Assembly: GCF_010122465.1 (NCBI RefSeq)
Contig: NZ_WLZY01000008.1
Location: 295,875-359,874, forward strand
Reading direction: 5' to 3'
Length of the DNA stretch: 64,000 nucleotides
From: Phytoactinopolyspora mesophila
Lineage (GTDB): Bacteria > Actinomycetota > Actinomycetes > Jiangellales > Jiangellaceae
The notes below the pieces were generated by a model, which was given only the letters and a program-made list of their open reading frames with translations, did no database searches and was not told the origin of the DNA. Below, one piece after another: positions 17,536-25,808 of this stretch (positions are counted from its first letter, which is position 1; each line of letters starts with the position of its first letter). Position numbers and translations under genes: made by a program.

Positions 17536-17945
17536 GCCCGCCCGCCCGGCAAGTCGACAACGACGTTGGTTGCTTTGACGGAGGCGATGGCAGCGACACC
17601 CACCTCGAGGCCGAGTTCCTCGGCCGCTTCCCGGCTCATCAAGGAAACCACCCGGTGTGGTCCGGCCTGGATCTCTACCTGTGCCATCAGTCCGTCCTTA
17701 CGGACGCCGGTGACGAGGCCGGGGAAATGGTTGCGAGCCGACTGCTGTGGCGCCGGCAGCGCCGCCTCGGCCGGCCCGATCTCCTGCGCGGTACGAGCGA
17801 GTTCCACGCCGTCGACCACCAGCCGGCCCGCCTCGTCACGGCCCAGCGTCAACCGGCCTTGATCGGCCCATCGACGCAGCGAGTCATCGCTGACACCGAG
17901 CAATCGGGCAGCATCAGCGATCCGAAATTGCGGCACGAGATTCAC
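17532..17945 (-). CDS. HTH-TOBE molybdate-responsive regulator (ModE-like)
   Basis: A 137-residue protein with an N-terminal MerR/excisionase-type helix-turn-helix (FRIADAARLLGVSDDSLRRW, residues about 7-26) and a C-terminal single TOBE/molbindin domain (ARNHFPGLVTGVRKDGLMAQVEI onward). This combination is common in front of actinobacterial modABC and is thought to sense molybdate and regulate the operon. It is the first gene, coupled by a 4-bp overlap to modA. GTG start at 17945. A 14-bp perfect palindrome begins 14 bp upstream. Confidence 0.87.
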   Translation of the reverse strand: MNLVPQFRIADAARLLGVSDDSLRRWADQGRLTLGRDEAGRLVVDGVELARTAQEIGPAEAALPAPQQSARNHFPGLVTGVRKDGLMAQVEIQAGPHRVVSLMSREAAEELGLEVGVAAIASVKATNVVVDLPGGRA

Positions 17946-17958
17946 TCTAATACCGCAT

Positions 17959-17972
17959 CTGCGGATCCGCAG
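17959..17972. promoter_or_regulatory. Palindrome upstream of the mod operon (candidate operator)
   Basis: CTGCGGATCCGCAG is a perfect 14-bp palindrome whose nearest edge is 14 bp upstream of the GTG of the HTH-TOBE gene. Its position over the expected promoter suits autoregulation by that protein. This is inference from position and symmetry only. Confidence 0.45.
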
Positions 17973-17992
17973 CCTCCATCACTCGTCCTTGC

Positions 17993-18032
17993 GTCCTGCA
18001 GAGTGCGCCCTATGACACTCGCGCTGCAGGAC
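17993..18032. repeat. GCAGGAC-family inverted repeat
   Basis: GTCCTGCAG (17993-18001) pairs with CTGCAGGAC (18024-18032) over a 22-nt loop. The right arm continues as GCAGGACACACGCG, close to GCAGGACACAACGCG at 3718. It lies between the DUF1707 stop (18080) and the mod promoter. Confidence 0.5.
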
Positions 18033-18079
18033 ACACGCGGACGGCGGCGTCGCGCTGGGCAGCACACCGGAGAGTCTGG

Positions 18080-18778
18080 CTACCGCTTGGGCGGACGAAC
18101 CGTGACTTCGCCGAGCAGCACGAAGCCACTGATCCGGCAGTTAGGAGCCCCAGGGGTCACCGACGTCTCGAGCTTCATCTTGCGGTCACCCAGAATGTTG
18201 GTGATCGAGTCCATCCGCACGTCGATGCCGTCGGGAACAATGACCGTCACACTGCCCAGGACCACACCGATGCGGATCTCTACCTCAGGCGCGCGCACGA
18301 TGGCCTCGGTGAAGTCCAGTTCGACGCTGCCGAGGATCGAGGTCAGGTCCAGACGGCCCGGGACCTCCCATCGCCCGCTGCGCTTCTCCTCGCTGAGGAT
18401 CGCGTTGATCTGTTCCTTAGGCACCGCGGGGCGCGGCGAATACTGGGGGGCGGGCCGCTGAGGCGGCGGCTGAGCTGGCTGAGCCGCCGACGCCGGCCGC
18501 CGGTTCTGCCAGCTCTGCTGCGTGGCGCCGCCAGGCATCGGGTATGGACCCTCAGGAAGATCGCGGGTGATTGGCTGCAAGTCGCCGTAGGTGCGCGCCT
18601 TGAACGCCGCGTCCAGTCGCTCTTCGAGCTCGGTCAGGGTCAGCCGCCCCTCACCGGCGGCGTTGCGCAAGGCTTCGGCGACACGTTCGCGGTCCACGTC
18701 CGAACACCGGAGATCGGCCGGGCTCTCTACGTGAGGAAAACTCTCGGCTGGTCTCGGCTTGTCAGGGGTCTCGCTCAT
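18080..18778 (-). CDS. DUF1707 protein with LiaF-like C-terminal domain
   Basis: A 232-residue protein. Residues about 19-72 are the DUF1707 module (LRCSDVDRERVAEALRNAAGEGRLTL then EERLDAAFKARTYGDL). A Pro/Gln-rich linker follows, then a beta-rich C-terminal domain with repeated short strands (DLTSILGSVELDFTEA, IGVVLGSVTVIVPDGIDV) like the cell-wall-active-antibiotic-response/LiaF C-terminal domain. No membrane helix is seen. It overlaps the preceding DUF1707 gene by one base (TGATG), so the pair is co-translated. Role unknown; an envelope-stress link is inference. Confidence 0.85.
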   Translation of the reverse strand: MSETPDKPRPAESFPHVESPADLRCSDVDRERVAEALRNAAGEGRLTLTELEERLDAAFKARTYGDLQPITRDLPEGPYPMPGGATQQSWQNRRPASAAQPAQPPPQRPAPQYSPRPAVPKEQINAILSEEKRSGRWEVPGRLDLTSILGSVELDFTEAIVRAPEVEIRIGVVLGSVTVIVPDGIDVRMDSITNILGDRKMKLETSVTPGAPNCRISGFVLLGEVTVRPPKR

Positions 18779-19401
18779 CAGGACTCCACCGGCTTGCGTT
18801 TCACCGAGACTCCCCCGAAGACTGCTTTGCCGCTGATCCGCACCACCGGTGCGCCCGGCGGCGGCTGCCGGGCGCTTGCCTCGTCGGCAAAACCGCCGAA
18901 GATGCCGTTGCCGTCCACGACAACGTGTACGTCAGCCGGGATGTAGACCACCGCGCCACCGAAGACCGTGGTGATCTCGATATCGACCTCGTGGGTCTCC
19001 AACTGGGCTTCGGTCAGATCGAGCTCGGCACCGCCGAATACGGCCTTGACCGAGTAGCGCGACGGTACGACCCAACGGCCGCGCCGCTGGACGCCGCTGA
19101 AGACCACTTTGACCGACCGGCCACCCGGTTGACCGCCGACCCGGTCGGGGACCGAGCCACCGGTCGCGAGCGGGGTCCTGGGCGCCGCCGGGGTGTTCCC
19201 GGGCAGGATGATGCCGGGGAGGTCGTCGACAACCAGTTCGAGCTCGCCATAGGTCTTCGCCGCGTACAGCGCATCGATCCGCTCGTCCAGCTCGGTCAGG
19301 CTGAGCCGGCCTTCCGCCGCCGCTTCCCGAAGGTCCTCCGCGACCCGGTCCCGGTCGGCATCGGAGGCACGCAGTTCTCGCTGGTCTCGGCTGTCGTTCA
19401 C
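18778..19401 (-). CDS. DUF1707 protein with LiaF-like C-terminal domain
   Basis: A 207-residue paralog of the following gene. The DUF1707 module is residues about 10-63 (LRASDADRDRVAEDLREAAAEGRLSL, DERIDALYAAKTYGEL). The C-terminal domain has the glycine-punctuated strands SVKAVFGGAELDLTEAQ, ITTVFGGAVVYIPADVHV and GKAVFGGVSVKRK, typical of beta-helix-like LiaF/DUF2154 C-termini. GTG start at 19401. Promoter sequences would lie in 19402-19527, before the 114-bp hairpin element. Confidence 0.85.
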   Translation of the reverse strand: MNDSRDQRELRASDADRDRVAEDLREAAAEGRLSLTELDERIDALYAAKTYGELELVVDDLPGIILPGNTPAAPRTPLATGGSVPDRVGGQPGGRSVKVVFSGVQRRGRWVVPSRYSVKAVFGGAELDLTEAQLETHEVDIEITTVFGGAVVYIPADVHVVVDGNGIFGGFADEASARQPPPGAPVVRISGKAVFGGVSVKRKPVES

Positions 19402-19527
19402 ATATGCGACCCTACAACGACGCGAGCCCTCCTCGGGGAGGAGAAAGCACCGGATCTTTCGAAGATCACCAACTCCACATCCCAGCCACCCGCACCGGCG
19501 CCTTCTAACAGCTCCGACGCATGGAGC

Positions 19528-19641
19528 GGCTCCGGCAGATGGAGTCTCTCCATGGTGCGGTGGGCATCAGCGAGGGAGGCGATGGCGAAGCCTCTCTCCG
19601 ACCGAGTCTGCGGGCAAGGAGAGACTCCGTCTGCCGGAGCC
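19528..19641. repeat. 114-bp terminal-stem repeat element, copy 1
   Basis: Arms 19528-19551 and 19618-19641 pair over 24 positions with one G-T wobble, enclosing a 66-nt loop that holds an inner GAGGC/GCCTC hairpin. The inverted copy at 42686-42802 is about 88% identical (11 substitutions, 3 one-base gaps over 117 columns). Three pairs of substitutions keep the stem paired. The element begins 8 bp after the sugC-like stop. No target-site duplication or transposase is visible. Confidence 0.85.
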
Positions 19642-19649
19642 TCTAGCCA

Positions 19650-20843
19650 CTACGCCGGTTCGGAGACATCGGCTGGCTCATCGGTCTGGGCGGTGAGGTT
19701 GGCACCGGTCGATGGATCGAAGATGTGCACCTTTCGCAGGTCCAGCCACAACGGAGCGTTGCTGCCCTCGGCCATCCGGCTGGTGGCGTCCAGTGACACG
19801 ACCAGCTGGGTCCGCAACGCTTCGCTGTCCAGCTCACGCTCGAGTTCGGCGAGCTGCACGCGGATGTCTTCCGGAGCCTCGTACGGCACGTAGGCGTACT
19901 GCTCGTTGCCGAGCCATTCGATCACGTCAACGTGCACGTCGAAGGTCACCCCGTGATCTCGGATGGTGTCCGAGACAACGGCTGCGTCCTCGAACGACTC
20001 CGGCCGGGCGCCAATCAGCACAACCTCGTGCTCCGACAGGTCCACCGATCTCGACTCCGGGAGATGCATCGGGCCGAAGGGGGTGCTGAGCTCGCCGTCA
20101 CCAACCGTGGCCGGGATGAAGTTCATCGGAGGCGACCCGATGAAGCCCGCCACGAAGAGATTGACCGGTTCCTGATACAGCGTGCGTGGCGACGCGACCT
20201 GTTGCAGGATGCCCTTACGCAGCACAGCCACCCGGTCGCCCAACGTCATCGCTTCGACCTGGTCATGCGTGACGTAGACGGTGGTGATCCCCAGCTGCTT
20301 CTGTAGCCGGGAGATCTCCGTGCGCATCTGTCCACGCAACTTCGCATCCAAGTTGGACAACGGCTCGTCGAACAGGAATGCCTGGGCTTCGCGGACGATT
20401 GCCCGGCCCATGGCGACTCGCTGGCGCTGGCCGCCGGAGAGGTTGGCGGGCTTGCGATCGAGATGCTCGGTGAGCTCGAGCAACTCCGCCGCTTGGTTCA
20501 CCCGTTCTTTCACCTCGGTGTCCGGGGCCTTGTGCAGCCGCAACGGGAACGCGATGTTCTCGAACACGGTGAGGTGCGGATACAGCGCGTAGTTCTGGAA
20601 CACCATGGCCAGATTGCGGTCGCGGGGAGCCTTCTCGTTCACCCGGTCTCCACCGATGAGCATCTCACCACTGGTGATGTCTTCGAGTCCGACGATCATC
20701 CGCAGCAGCGTCGACTTCCCGCAGCCGGACGGGCCCACGAGAATCATGAACTCCCCGTCAGCGATGTCGAGGCTGATGTCGTTGACCGCTGGGAAGCCGT
20801 CACCGTACTTCTTGACGATGTTCTTCATTGTGATGGCAGCCAT
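19650..20843 (-). CDS. sugC: Trehalose/sugar ABC transporter ATP-binding protein (SugC/UgpC/MsmK-type)
   Basis: A 397-residue ATPase of a CUT1-type carbohydrate importer. Walker A GPSGCGKST is at residues 37-45, signature NLSGGQRQRVAMGRAIV near 135, Walker B FLFDEPLSNLDAKLRG. The C-terminal ~150 residues are MalK-like OB/TOBE regulatory domains (GFIGSPPMNFIPATV). The ATG at 20843 is the family start; the frame runs on upstream over the permease gene and is ignored. Last gene of the lpqY-sugA-sugB-sugC-like operon, 14 bp after sugB. The symbol follows operon order and LpqY similarity. Confidence 0.85.
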   Translation of the reverse strand: MAAITMKNIVKKYGDGFPAVNDISLDIADGEFMILVGPSGCGKSTLLRMIVGLEDITSGEMLIGGDRVNEKAPRDRNLAMVFQNYALYPHLTVFENIAFPLRLHKAPDTEVKERVNQAAELLELTEHLDRKPANLSGGQRQRVAMGRAIVREAQAFLFDEPLSNLDAKLRGQMRTEISRLQKQLGITTVYVTHDQVEAMTLGDRVAVLRKGILQQVASPRTLYQEPVNLFVAGFIGSPPMNFIPATVGDGELSTPFGPMHLPESRSVDLSEHEVVLIGARPESFEDAAVVSDTIRDHGVTFDVHVDVIEWLGNEQYAYVPYEAPEDIRVQLAELERELDSEALRTQLVVSLDATSRMAEGSNAPLWLDLRKVHIFDPSTGANLTAQTDEPADVSEPA

Positions 20844-20857
20844 GAGATCTCCTAAGG

Positions 20858-21703
20858 TCAGCCCTTCACGGCACCCTGGGTCAAACCCGAGACGATGCGC
20901 CGCTGGAACAAGAGGACGAGGATGACGACGGGGATGGTGACGATGACGGCCGCGGCGGCGATCGCACCCGCGGGCTCCTCGAATTGCGAAGCGCCGGTGA
21001 AGAACGCCAATGCCGCCGGCACCGGCCGGGCCGCTTCGGTCGACGTCAGCGAAATGCCATAGACGAAGTCGTTCCAGGCGATGAAGAACGAGATGATCGC
21101 GGTGGTGAACACCCCGGGCGTCGCCAACGGCACGATCACCCGCCTGAACGCCTGCCAAGTGGTGGCACCATCCACCTGCGCGGCCTGTTCGAGCTCCCAC
21201 GGAATCTGCCGGAAAAACGCCGATAGTGTCCAGATGGATATCGGCAGCGTGAGCGAGAGGTACGGGATGATCACGCCCGGCCAGGTGTCGTATAGCCCGA
21301 TGTTGCGCCAGAGGTTGAACAACGGCGTCACGATCGAGATGACCGGGAAGATCGCCACCGCCAACGCGGTTGTCAAGATCACCCGCTTGCCCGGGAAGTC
21401 CAGCCTGGCGATCGCATAGGCGCAGAACGTGGACAACACCACCGCGATGAAGGTCGCGATCAGGCAGATGCCGATTGAGTTCCGCAGGGCCGACAGGAAC
21501 AGTGTCTGAGCATCCCCCACCAGGATGGTCTCGTAGTTGTCCCACACGAGGTTGGTCGGTAAGAACTGCCTGTTGCCGAGATCGGCGGAGCTCTTGAACG
21601 ACAACGACACGATCCATGCCACCGGGAACAGGGCATAGACCACGACGACGACTCCGGCCAACCACCACAGACTCTTCTCGCGGCCTGTCTTCTGGTCGTC
21701 CAC
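20858..21703 (-). CDS. sugB: Carbohydrate ABC transporter permease (SugB/MalG-type)
   Basis: A 281-residue permease with six predicted transmembrane helices. The EAA motif EQAAQVDGATTWQAFRRVIVPLATPGVF (about residues 180-207) contacts the ATPase. The MalG-like start with a single helix and the AYAIARLDFPGKR element match CUT1 permeases. It follows the SugA-like permease with stop and start one base apart and precedes sugC by 14 bp. Role: membrane channel for disaccharide, probably trehalose, uptake. Confidence 0.85.
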   Translation of the reverse strand: MDDQKTGREKSLWWLAGVVVVVYALFPVAWIVSLSFKSSADLGNRQFLPTNLVWDNYETILVGDAQTLFLSALRNSIGICLIATFIAVVLSTFCAYAIARLDFPGKRVILTTALAVAIFPVISIVTPLFNLWRNIGLYDTWPGVIIPYLSLTLPISIWTLSAFFRQIPWELEQAAQVDGATTWQAFRRVIVPLATPGVFTTAIISFFIAWNDFVYGISLTSTEAARPVPAALAFFTGASQFEEPAGAIAAAAVIVTIPVVILVLLFQRRIVSGLTQGAVKG

Positions 21704-21704
21704 G

Positions 21705-22664
21705 TCAGCCCTCCCCTCGCGCGCTGGCCAGATTGACCTTGAACAGCTTGATGAAGGTGATGCTGATCAGCACCACGCAGAGGAACAGCAAAACCGACAC
21801 CGCCGAGCCGAGGCCTATCTCCAGCCGGCTGATCGTCTGTCTATAAGCCAGGAATGACACCACTTCTGTGCCTTGTGATCCCTGCGTCATGATGAAGACG
21901 TTGTCGAAGATCCGGAACGCGTCGAGAGTCCTGAACAGCAGGGCGACCATGATCGCGGCCTTCATGTTCGGAATGGTCACCTTGTACATCCGCTGCCACC
22001 AGGTGGCTCCGTCGACCTTCGCCGCTTCCTGAAGGTCTTCCGGCACCTGCGCCAGTCCGGCGAGCAGGAGGAGAGAGATGAACGGCGTCGTCTTCCAGAT
22101 CTCGGAGATGATGATCACCGTGACGGCGGATCCGAAACTGCCGAACATGTTGGTGTCTTCGGAGATCCCGGGCACCCAGCTGAACCATGTTGTGAAGAAG
22201 CCGGTATTGATGTCGAACGCGTAGAGCCAAGCGAAGGCCGATACCACCGTGATGATCGCGTACGGAATGAGAATCGCGGTGCGCAGTACCGGCCGCAGTA
22301 TGGTCAGCGCACGGTGCATCACCAAGGCGAGCGCGAACCCCAGCACAGCCTCGATGGCGACGGTGATGGCCGTGATGAAGACCGTGACCCCGACGGCCTG
22401 CCACCACACGCCGTCGGTCAGGATCACCGCGTAGTTGCCGAGCCAGTTGAACTCGCGGGCATCGGGATCGGTCAGCCGGAACTTGAACAGCGACTCATAG
22501 ATGGCCTGAGCGATCGGGTACGCCGTGACCGCCAGCATCACGATGAATGCCGGGCCGGCAAGCCACCAGCCCAACCGCCGCTCGCCCCTGGCCCGATCGC
22601 TGATCCGGGCCGGTGCGGCCGCGCCCTTTGACACGCCGGTAGGGGCCTTCTCCGAAGTACTCAC
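21705..22664 (-). CDS. sugA: Carbohydrate ABC transporter permease (SugA/MalF-type)
   Basis: A 319-residue MalF-type permease with about six membrane helices and an N-terminal cytoplasmic tail ending in RARGERRLGW. The EAA loop reads LQEAAKVDGATWWQRMYKVTIPNMKAAI (about residues 213-240). Its GTG start overlaps the LpqY-like stop by 4 bp (GTGA). It pairs with the SugB-like permease to form the pore. The sugar specificity is inferred from the binding protein, not from this sequence. Confidence 0.85.
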   Translation of the reverse strand: MSTSEKAPTGVSKGAAAPARISDRARGERRLGWWLAGPAFIVMLAVTAYPIAQAIYESLFKFRLTDPDAREFNWLGNYAVILTDGVWWQAVGVTVFITAITVAIEAVLGFALALVMHRALTILRPVLRTAILIPYAIITVVSAFAWLYAFDINTGFFTTWFSWVPGISEDTNMFGSFGSAVTVIIISEIWKTTPFISLLLLAGLAQVPEDLQEAAKVDGATWWQRMYKVTIPNMKAAIMVALLFRTLDAFRIFDNVFIMTQGSQGTEVVSFLAYRQTISRLEIGLGSAVSVLLFLCVVLISITFIKLFKVNLASARGEG

Positions 22665-23953
22665 AGCAGTCTCTCCCCTCGCAGCACGGCCAAGATCAAT
22701 TCGGCGGCCGACTCTGGTGTGGACTCAGGCCGGATCGCCCCGGCCGGATGCCAGGTGTTCTGCAGGCCGGTGGAGACCTCGTTGTAGTAGGGGGTCTGTG
22801 GTCGCGGCGCCGCGGCTTCCAATGACTCTCTGATCGTCTCCGCCATCGGGAACGCCTCCTGCACTTCTGGATCCTCGTAGGCGGCGACGTGAGCGGCGGG
22901 GTTGCCGTCGTTGACGAAGTAGAACGCCTGGTTCTCCGGCGAAACGATGCACTGGACGGCGTCGAGTGCCTCGTCCAAATGGTCGGTGAACGCTCCGATG
23001 CCGATGTTGATGCCGCCGTACGGAGGCCGCGCTTCTTCGCCATCGGCCATCGCCGGGTACATCGCCCAGCCGATGTCGTCGAGCACTTCTTGATCGACAG
23101 TGCCGTCCTCGACGCCGGCCAGGGTGGCAGCCCAGACGAACGGCCAGTTGACCATGAACGATCCGCGATCACCGCGGAATTGGAACATCGACGCGCCTTC
23201 GTCTTCGTTGGTCAGGCCGGGACCACCGAGGCCTTCCTGGCCAATGGTCCTCATCACCTCCGCTGCTGCCTGGCCTGCCTCGGAATCCAGACCCAGCTGC
23301 AACTCCTCCACGGGCACCGTCGGGTCGGCGATGATGTGTCCGCCGGCGGACTCGACCAGCGCGTTGATCCACACGGTCAGCGCCTCGGCGCGGATGCCTT
23401 GCACGCCGAGATACTTGTCTTGTTCGCGAGCGGCGTCGATGACCTGCTCCCAGGTGACCGGCTCGTTTTCAGGATCCAAACCCGCGGCTTCGGCGACGGA
23501 TCTGCGATACCAGAGGATCTGAGTATTGGCCCAGAACGGCACCGCCACCAGCTCATCGCGCCAGGTGGCCCCGTCGATGGCTCCCTGCACCACGTCCTCG
23601 GTGACCACGGCGCCGACGTCGTCGGGAATCTCGGCCAGGAAGCCCGCTTCGGCGAACTCCGGTATGAACGGCGGGTCGAGACTCATCAGGTCAATGGAGT
23701 TGTCATTGGCCGCGAGGCGCCTGGCCAACTGTTCCCGCTGCGCCGAGGCTTCCCGCGGAAGCAGGGACGTCTCGATCCGGTACTGCCCGTCTGCCTCGTC
23801 GGTGCACCGACCGGCGATCTCGGCCTGCCCGCCGTCGTCGGGATTGATGTACCAGGTAAGTGTGGGTGGCCCGTCGTCGGTTCCGCATGCGACAAGGGCA
23901 GACATCAAGGCCACGGACACGGTGATGGCTGCGGCTGCGCTTCTCTGGCCCAC
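22661..23953 (-). CDS. lpqY: LpqY-like sugar-binding lipoprotein
   Basis: A 430-residue extracellular solute-binding lipoprotein, signal peptide with lipobox LVAC and lipidated C23. It resembles mycobacterial LpqY along its length by eye: LPREASAQREQLARRLAAND, PFWANTQILWYRR, NWPFVWAATLAG, and the late NPAAHVAAYEDP. LpqY-SugABC recycles trehalose released from mycolyl transfer; in a bacterium without mycolates it would simply scavenge trehalose or a related disaccharide. The GTG at 23953 is supported by GGGGAGG upstream; the longer frame to 24061 is unlikely. Confidence 0.8.
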   Translation of the reverse strand: MGQRSAAAAITVSVALMSALVACGTDDGPPTLTWYINPDDGGQAEIAGRCTDEADGQYRIETSLLPREASAQREQLARRLAANDNSIDLMSLDPPFIPEFAEAGFLAEIPDDVGAVVTEDVVQGAIDGATWRDELVAVPFWANTQILWYRRSVAEAAGLDPENEPVTWEQVIDAAREQDKYLGVQGIRAEALTVWINALVESAGGHIIADPTVPVEELQLGLDSEAGQAAAEVMRTIGQEGLGGPGLTNEDEGASMFQFRGDRGSFMVNWPFVWAATLAGVEDGTVDQEVLDDIGWAMYPAMADGEEARPPYGGINIGIGAFTDHLDEALDAVQCIVSPENQAFYFVNDGNPAAHVAAYEDPEVQEAFPMAETIRESLEAAAPRPQTPYYNEVSTGLQNTWHPAGAIRPESTPESAAELILAVLRGERLL

Positions 23954-24176
23954 GCTTGCCTCCCCTGAGACGGCACATACGTCGCCACCGGGCACAGCGC
24001 TGACGCCACGACATCGGGACGACGTGAATCGCAGATTACGCCACCTACGATCATTGTCCAAGCCTTTTCGCCCTTGACATGACTTGTGTATTCACCTCGT
24101 CGCCAGCGCCGGGTAAGAAGCACCGTCGGCAGCAGTCATCGCCGCGTCGAAGCCGGGGGCCACTAGGCTTCGCTTC

Positions 24177-24863
24177 GTGCACGCGCGTCCTGAAGTCATC
24201 GCCCAAGGGGAGGGCACGTCCGGCGAAATTGTGCTTCGCCGGCGTGAGGCTACCGGTCAACCGGTCTACGAGCTGATCGTCAACGGTGTCTTTCTCATGG
24301 ATACCGCCGAGACCTCGACCGAGCGCCTCCTGGCCGAGGCGTTTCTCACCAGCCACGCGGCCCCCGCAAGAGTGCTGGTCGGCGGGCTGGGCTTCGGGTT
24401 CACCGTTGCTGCGCTGCTCGCTGATCCGAGGGTCGCCGAGATCGAGGTCGTGGAACTGGAACCACTACTGGTCACCTGGCTGACGCAAGGGCGAGTCCCG
24501 GGTACCGGCGCCATCCTTTCCGACCGACGAGTCAATGTGGTGGTCGACGACGTCCGCGCTGTGTTGGAGCGAGCCGAACCCGGCCGTTACGACGGCATCC
24601 TGCTCGACATCGACAACGGCCCAGGATTCCTGACAAGGCAGGCAAACGCGGAGGTCTATCGGCGTCCGGCCCTGCGGTCGGCCATCCAGGCGCTGACACC
24701 GGGCGGGGTGCTGGCTATCTGGTCGGCCGCGCCGTCCGCGACCCTGTCAGCCGACTTGGCCGGCATCGCCGGGCATGTGGACGAGCTGGTCCGCACCGTC
24801 CCACGCGAGGGACGCGAGTTCGATTACCACATCTACCTGGCACAACGAGAACCGCTGGATTAG
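24177..24863 (+). CDS. Spermidine synthase-like methyltransferase-fold protein
   Basis: A 228-residue Rossmann protein of the SpeE superfamily. RVLVGGLGFGFTVAALL (about residues 65-81) is the nucleotide-binding glycine motif, VVELEPLLVTWL the acidic loop, and YDGILLDIDNGPGFL (about 140-154) the equivalent of the catalytic Asp loop. The typical polyamine-synthase N-terminal strands are short, as in many actinobacterial members with no polyamine role known. GTG start at 24177, divergent from the lpqY-like gene. Confidence 0.8.
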   Translation: MHARPEVIAQGEGTSGEIVLRRREATGQPVYELIVNGVFLMDTAETSTERLLAEAFLTSHAAPARVLVGGLGFGFTVAALLADPRVAEIEVVELEPLLVTWLTQGRVPGTGAILSDRRVNVVVDDVRAVLERAEPGRYDGILLDIDNGPGFLTRQANAEVYRRPALRSAIQALTPGGVLAIWSAAPSATLSADLAGIAGHVDELVRTVPREGREFDYHIYLAQREPLD

Positions 24864-24896
24864 CCGAACAAGCTGGACTTCTGCAGTAGGAGTCGG

Positions 24897-25742
24897 CTAC
24901 TCGTCCATGCCGTCGCTCAACAAACTCGACTCCGTCGGCGGCCACGGCCGCTTCAGTGCGGGTTCAGTGCTTGCATCGAAGACGGAGCGTTCTCCCAGTG
25001 CCTCGTCGAGCTCGATCTCAAGTGAGAAGCTCGGATTGCCCGGACATTCCGCGTCACCTCGGACCGGCTCGACCAGCACCACAATCGACACACTGATCGC
25101 ATCCTGGCTCAGTACCACCGGTCGCACTTCCCGCCCGTCCGGGGCTTGACCGCTGGCGCAGGCTACCTCCCATGCTTGGACCGCGACGCTCACCGACGAC
25201 GGGTCAGGCTCCACATCGGGATCAAGCACGAAGCGTGCGTGACCCCAGCCCTCAGCCGACACGTCGATCCGGCACTGGCCCCAGCTCGACGGCACCCAAC
25301 TGTCGTCCTGCCGAACCAACGTCGCGTCGGCGTACGGCGCCGCCTCGAACTCTTGCTCATGTGGAATGCCGAACAGGACAAGCTCGTCATCAGATTCGGA
25401 GGCGATGTGCCAGTCGTGTATCTCGAAAAACTCGTGCTCGCCCTCGACCGGGGTGAGATCGACGTCCTGCTCGACGTCCCCCAGAGGCGGGAACGACGAC
25501 GGATCAGCCGGCAGGTCATTGAATCGCACGGCACCACAGGTGGCGACCAACTCGTCCGGAGCTGTGGGCTCCTGGCCTGCCGCCGAGGCACCTGAGCCGC
25601 CCGTCGCCGGAGCGCCAGGTTCCGAGCCCGAGCCCGCGGTTTCTGGCTCGGTACTGACCGTGGGTGGCTCGTCGCCGCACGCCGACGTGAACACGATCGC
25701 GGCGACCGCGAAGACGACGGCACACGTGCGACGACTCTCCAT
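24897..25742 (-). CDS. Hypothetical lipoprotein
   Basis: A 281-residue exported protein with a signal peptide and lipobox TSAC (C22), then a Gly/Ser/Pro/Glu-rich linker to about residue 62. The remaining domain has several cysteines and many acidic residues (for example PLGDVEQDVDLTPVEGEHEFFEIHDW). No family is recognised. Convergent with the SpeE-like gene. Its function cannot be inferred. Confidence 0.75.
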   Translation of the reverse strand: MESRRTCAVVFAVAAIVFTSACGDEPPTVSTEPETAGSGSEPGAPATGGSGASAAGQEPTAPDELVATCGAVRFNDLPADPSSFPPLGDVEQDVDLTPVEGEHEFFEIHDWHIASESDDELVLFGIPHEQEFEAAPYADATLVRQDDSWVPSSWGQCRIDVSAEGWGHARFVLDPDVEPDPSSVSVAVQAWEVACASGQAPDGREVRPVVLSQDAISVSIVVLVEPVRGDAECPGNPSFSLEIELDEALGERSVFDASTEPALKRPWPPTESSLLSDGMDE

Positions 25743-25808
25743 GCCAATACGACGGGCCTTTACCGCAAGCGGTTCCCATGGGTCAAGAGGCGTTGCGGGT
25801 TTGACGAA

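Noticed and set aside
19528..19641. Repeat element as a classical MITE
   Set aside because: Terminal inverted repeats fit, but neither copy has a target-site duplication and no matching transposase is in the window. It is kept as an unclassified repeat.
20844..21668. Extension of the sugC-like frame upstream over the permease gene
   Set aside because: The region is fully covered by the SugB-like permease in another frame. The ATPase starts at 20843 with its conserved MAAITMKNIVKKYG opening.
22889..23968. Plus-strand frame (359 codons) opposite the lpqY-like gene
   Set aside because: Shadow of the solute-binding protein gene. The minus-strand frame has a lipobox and family motifs.
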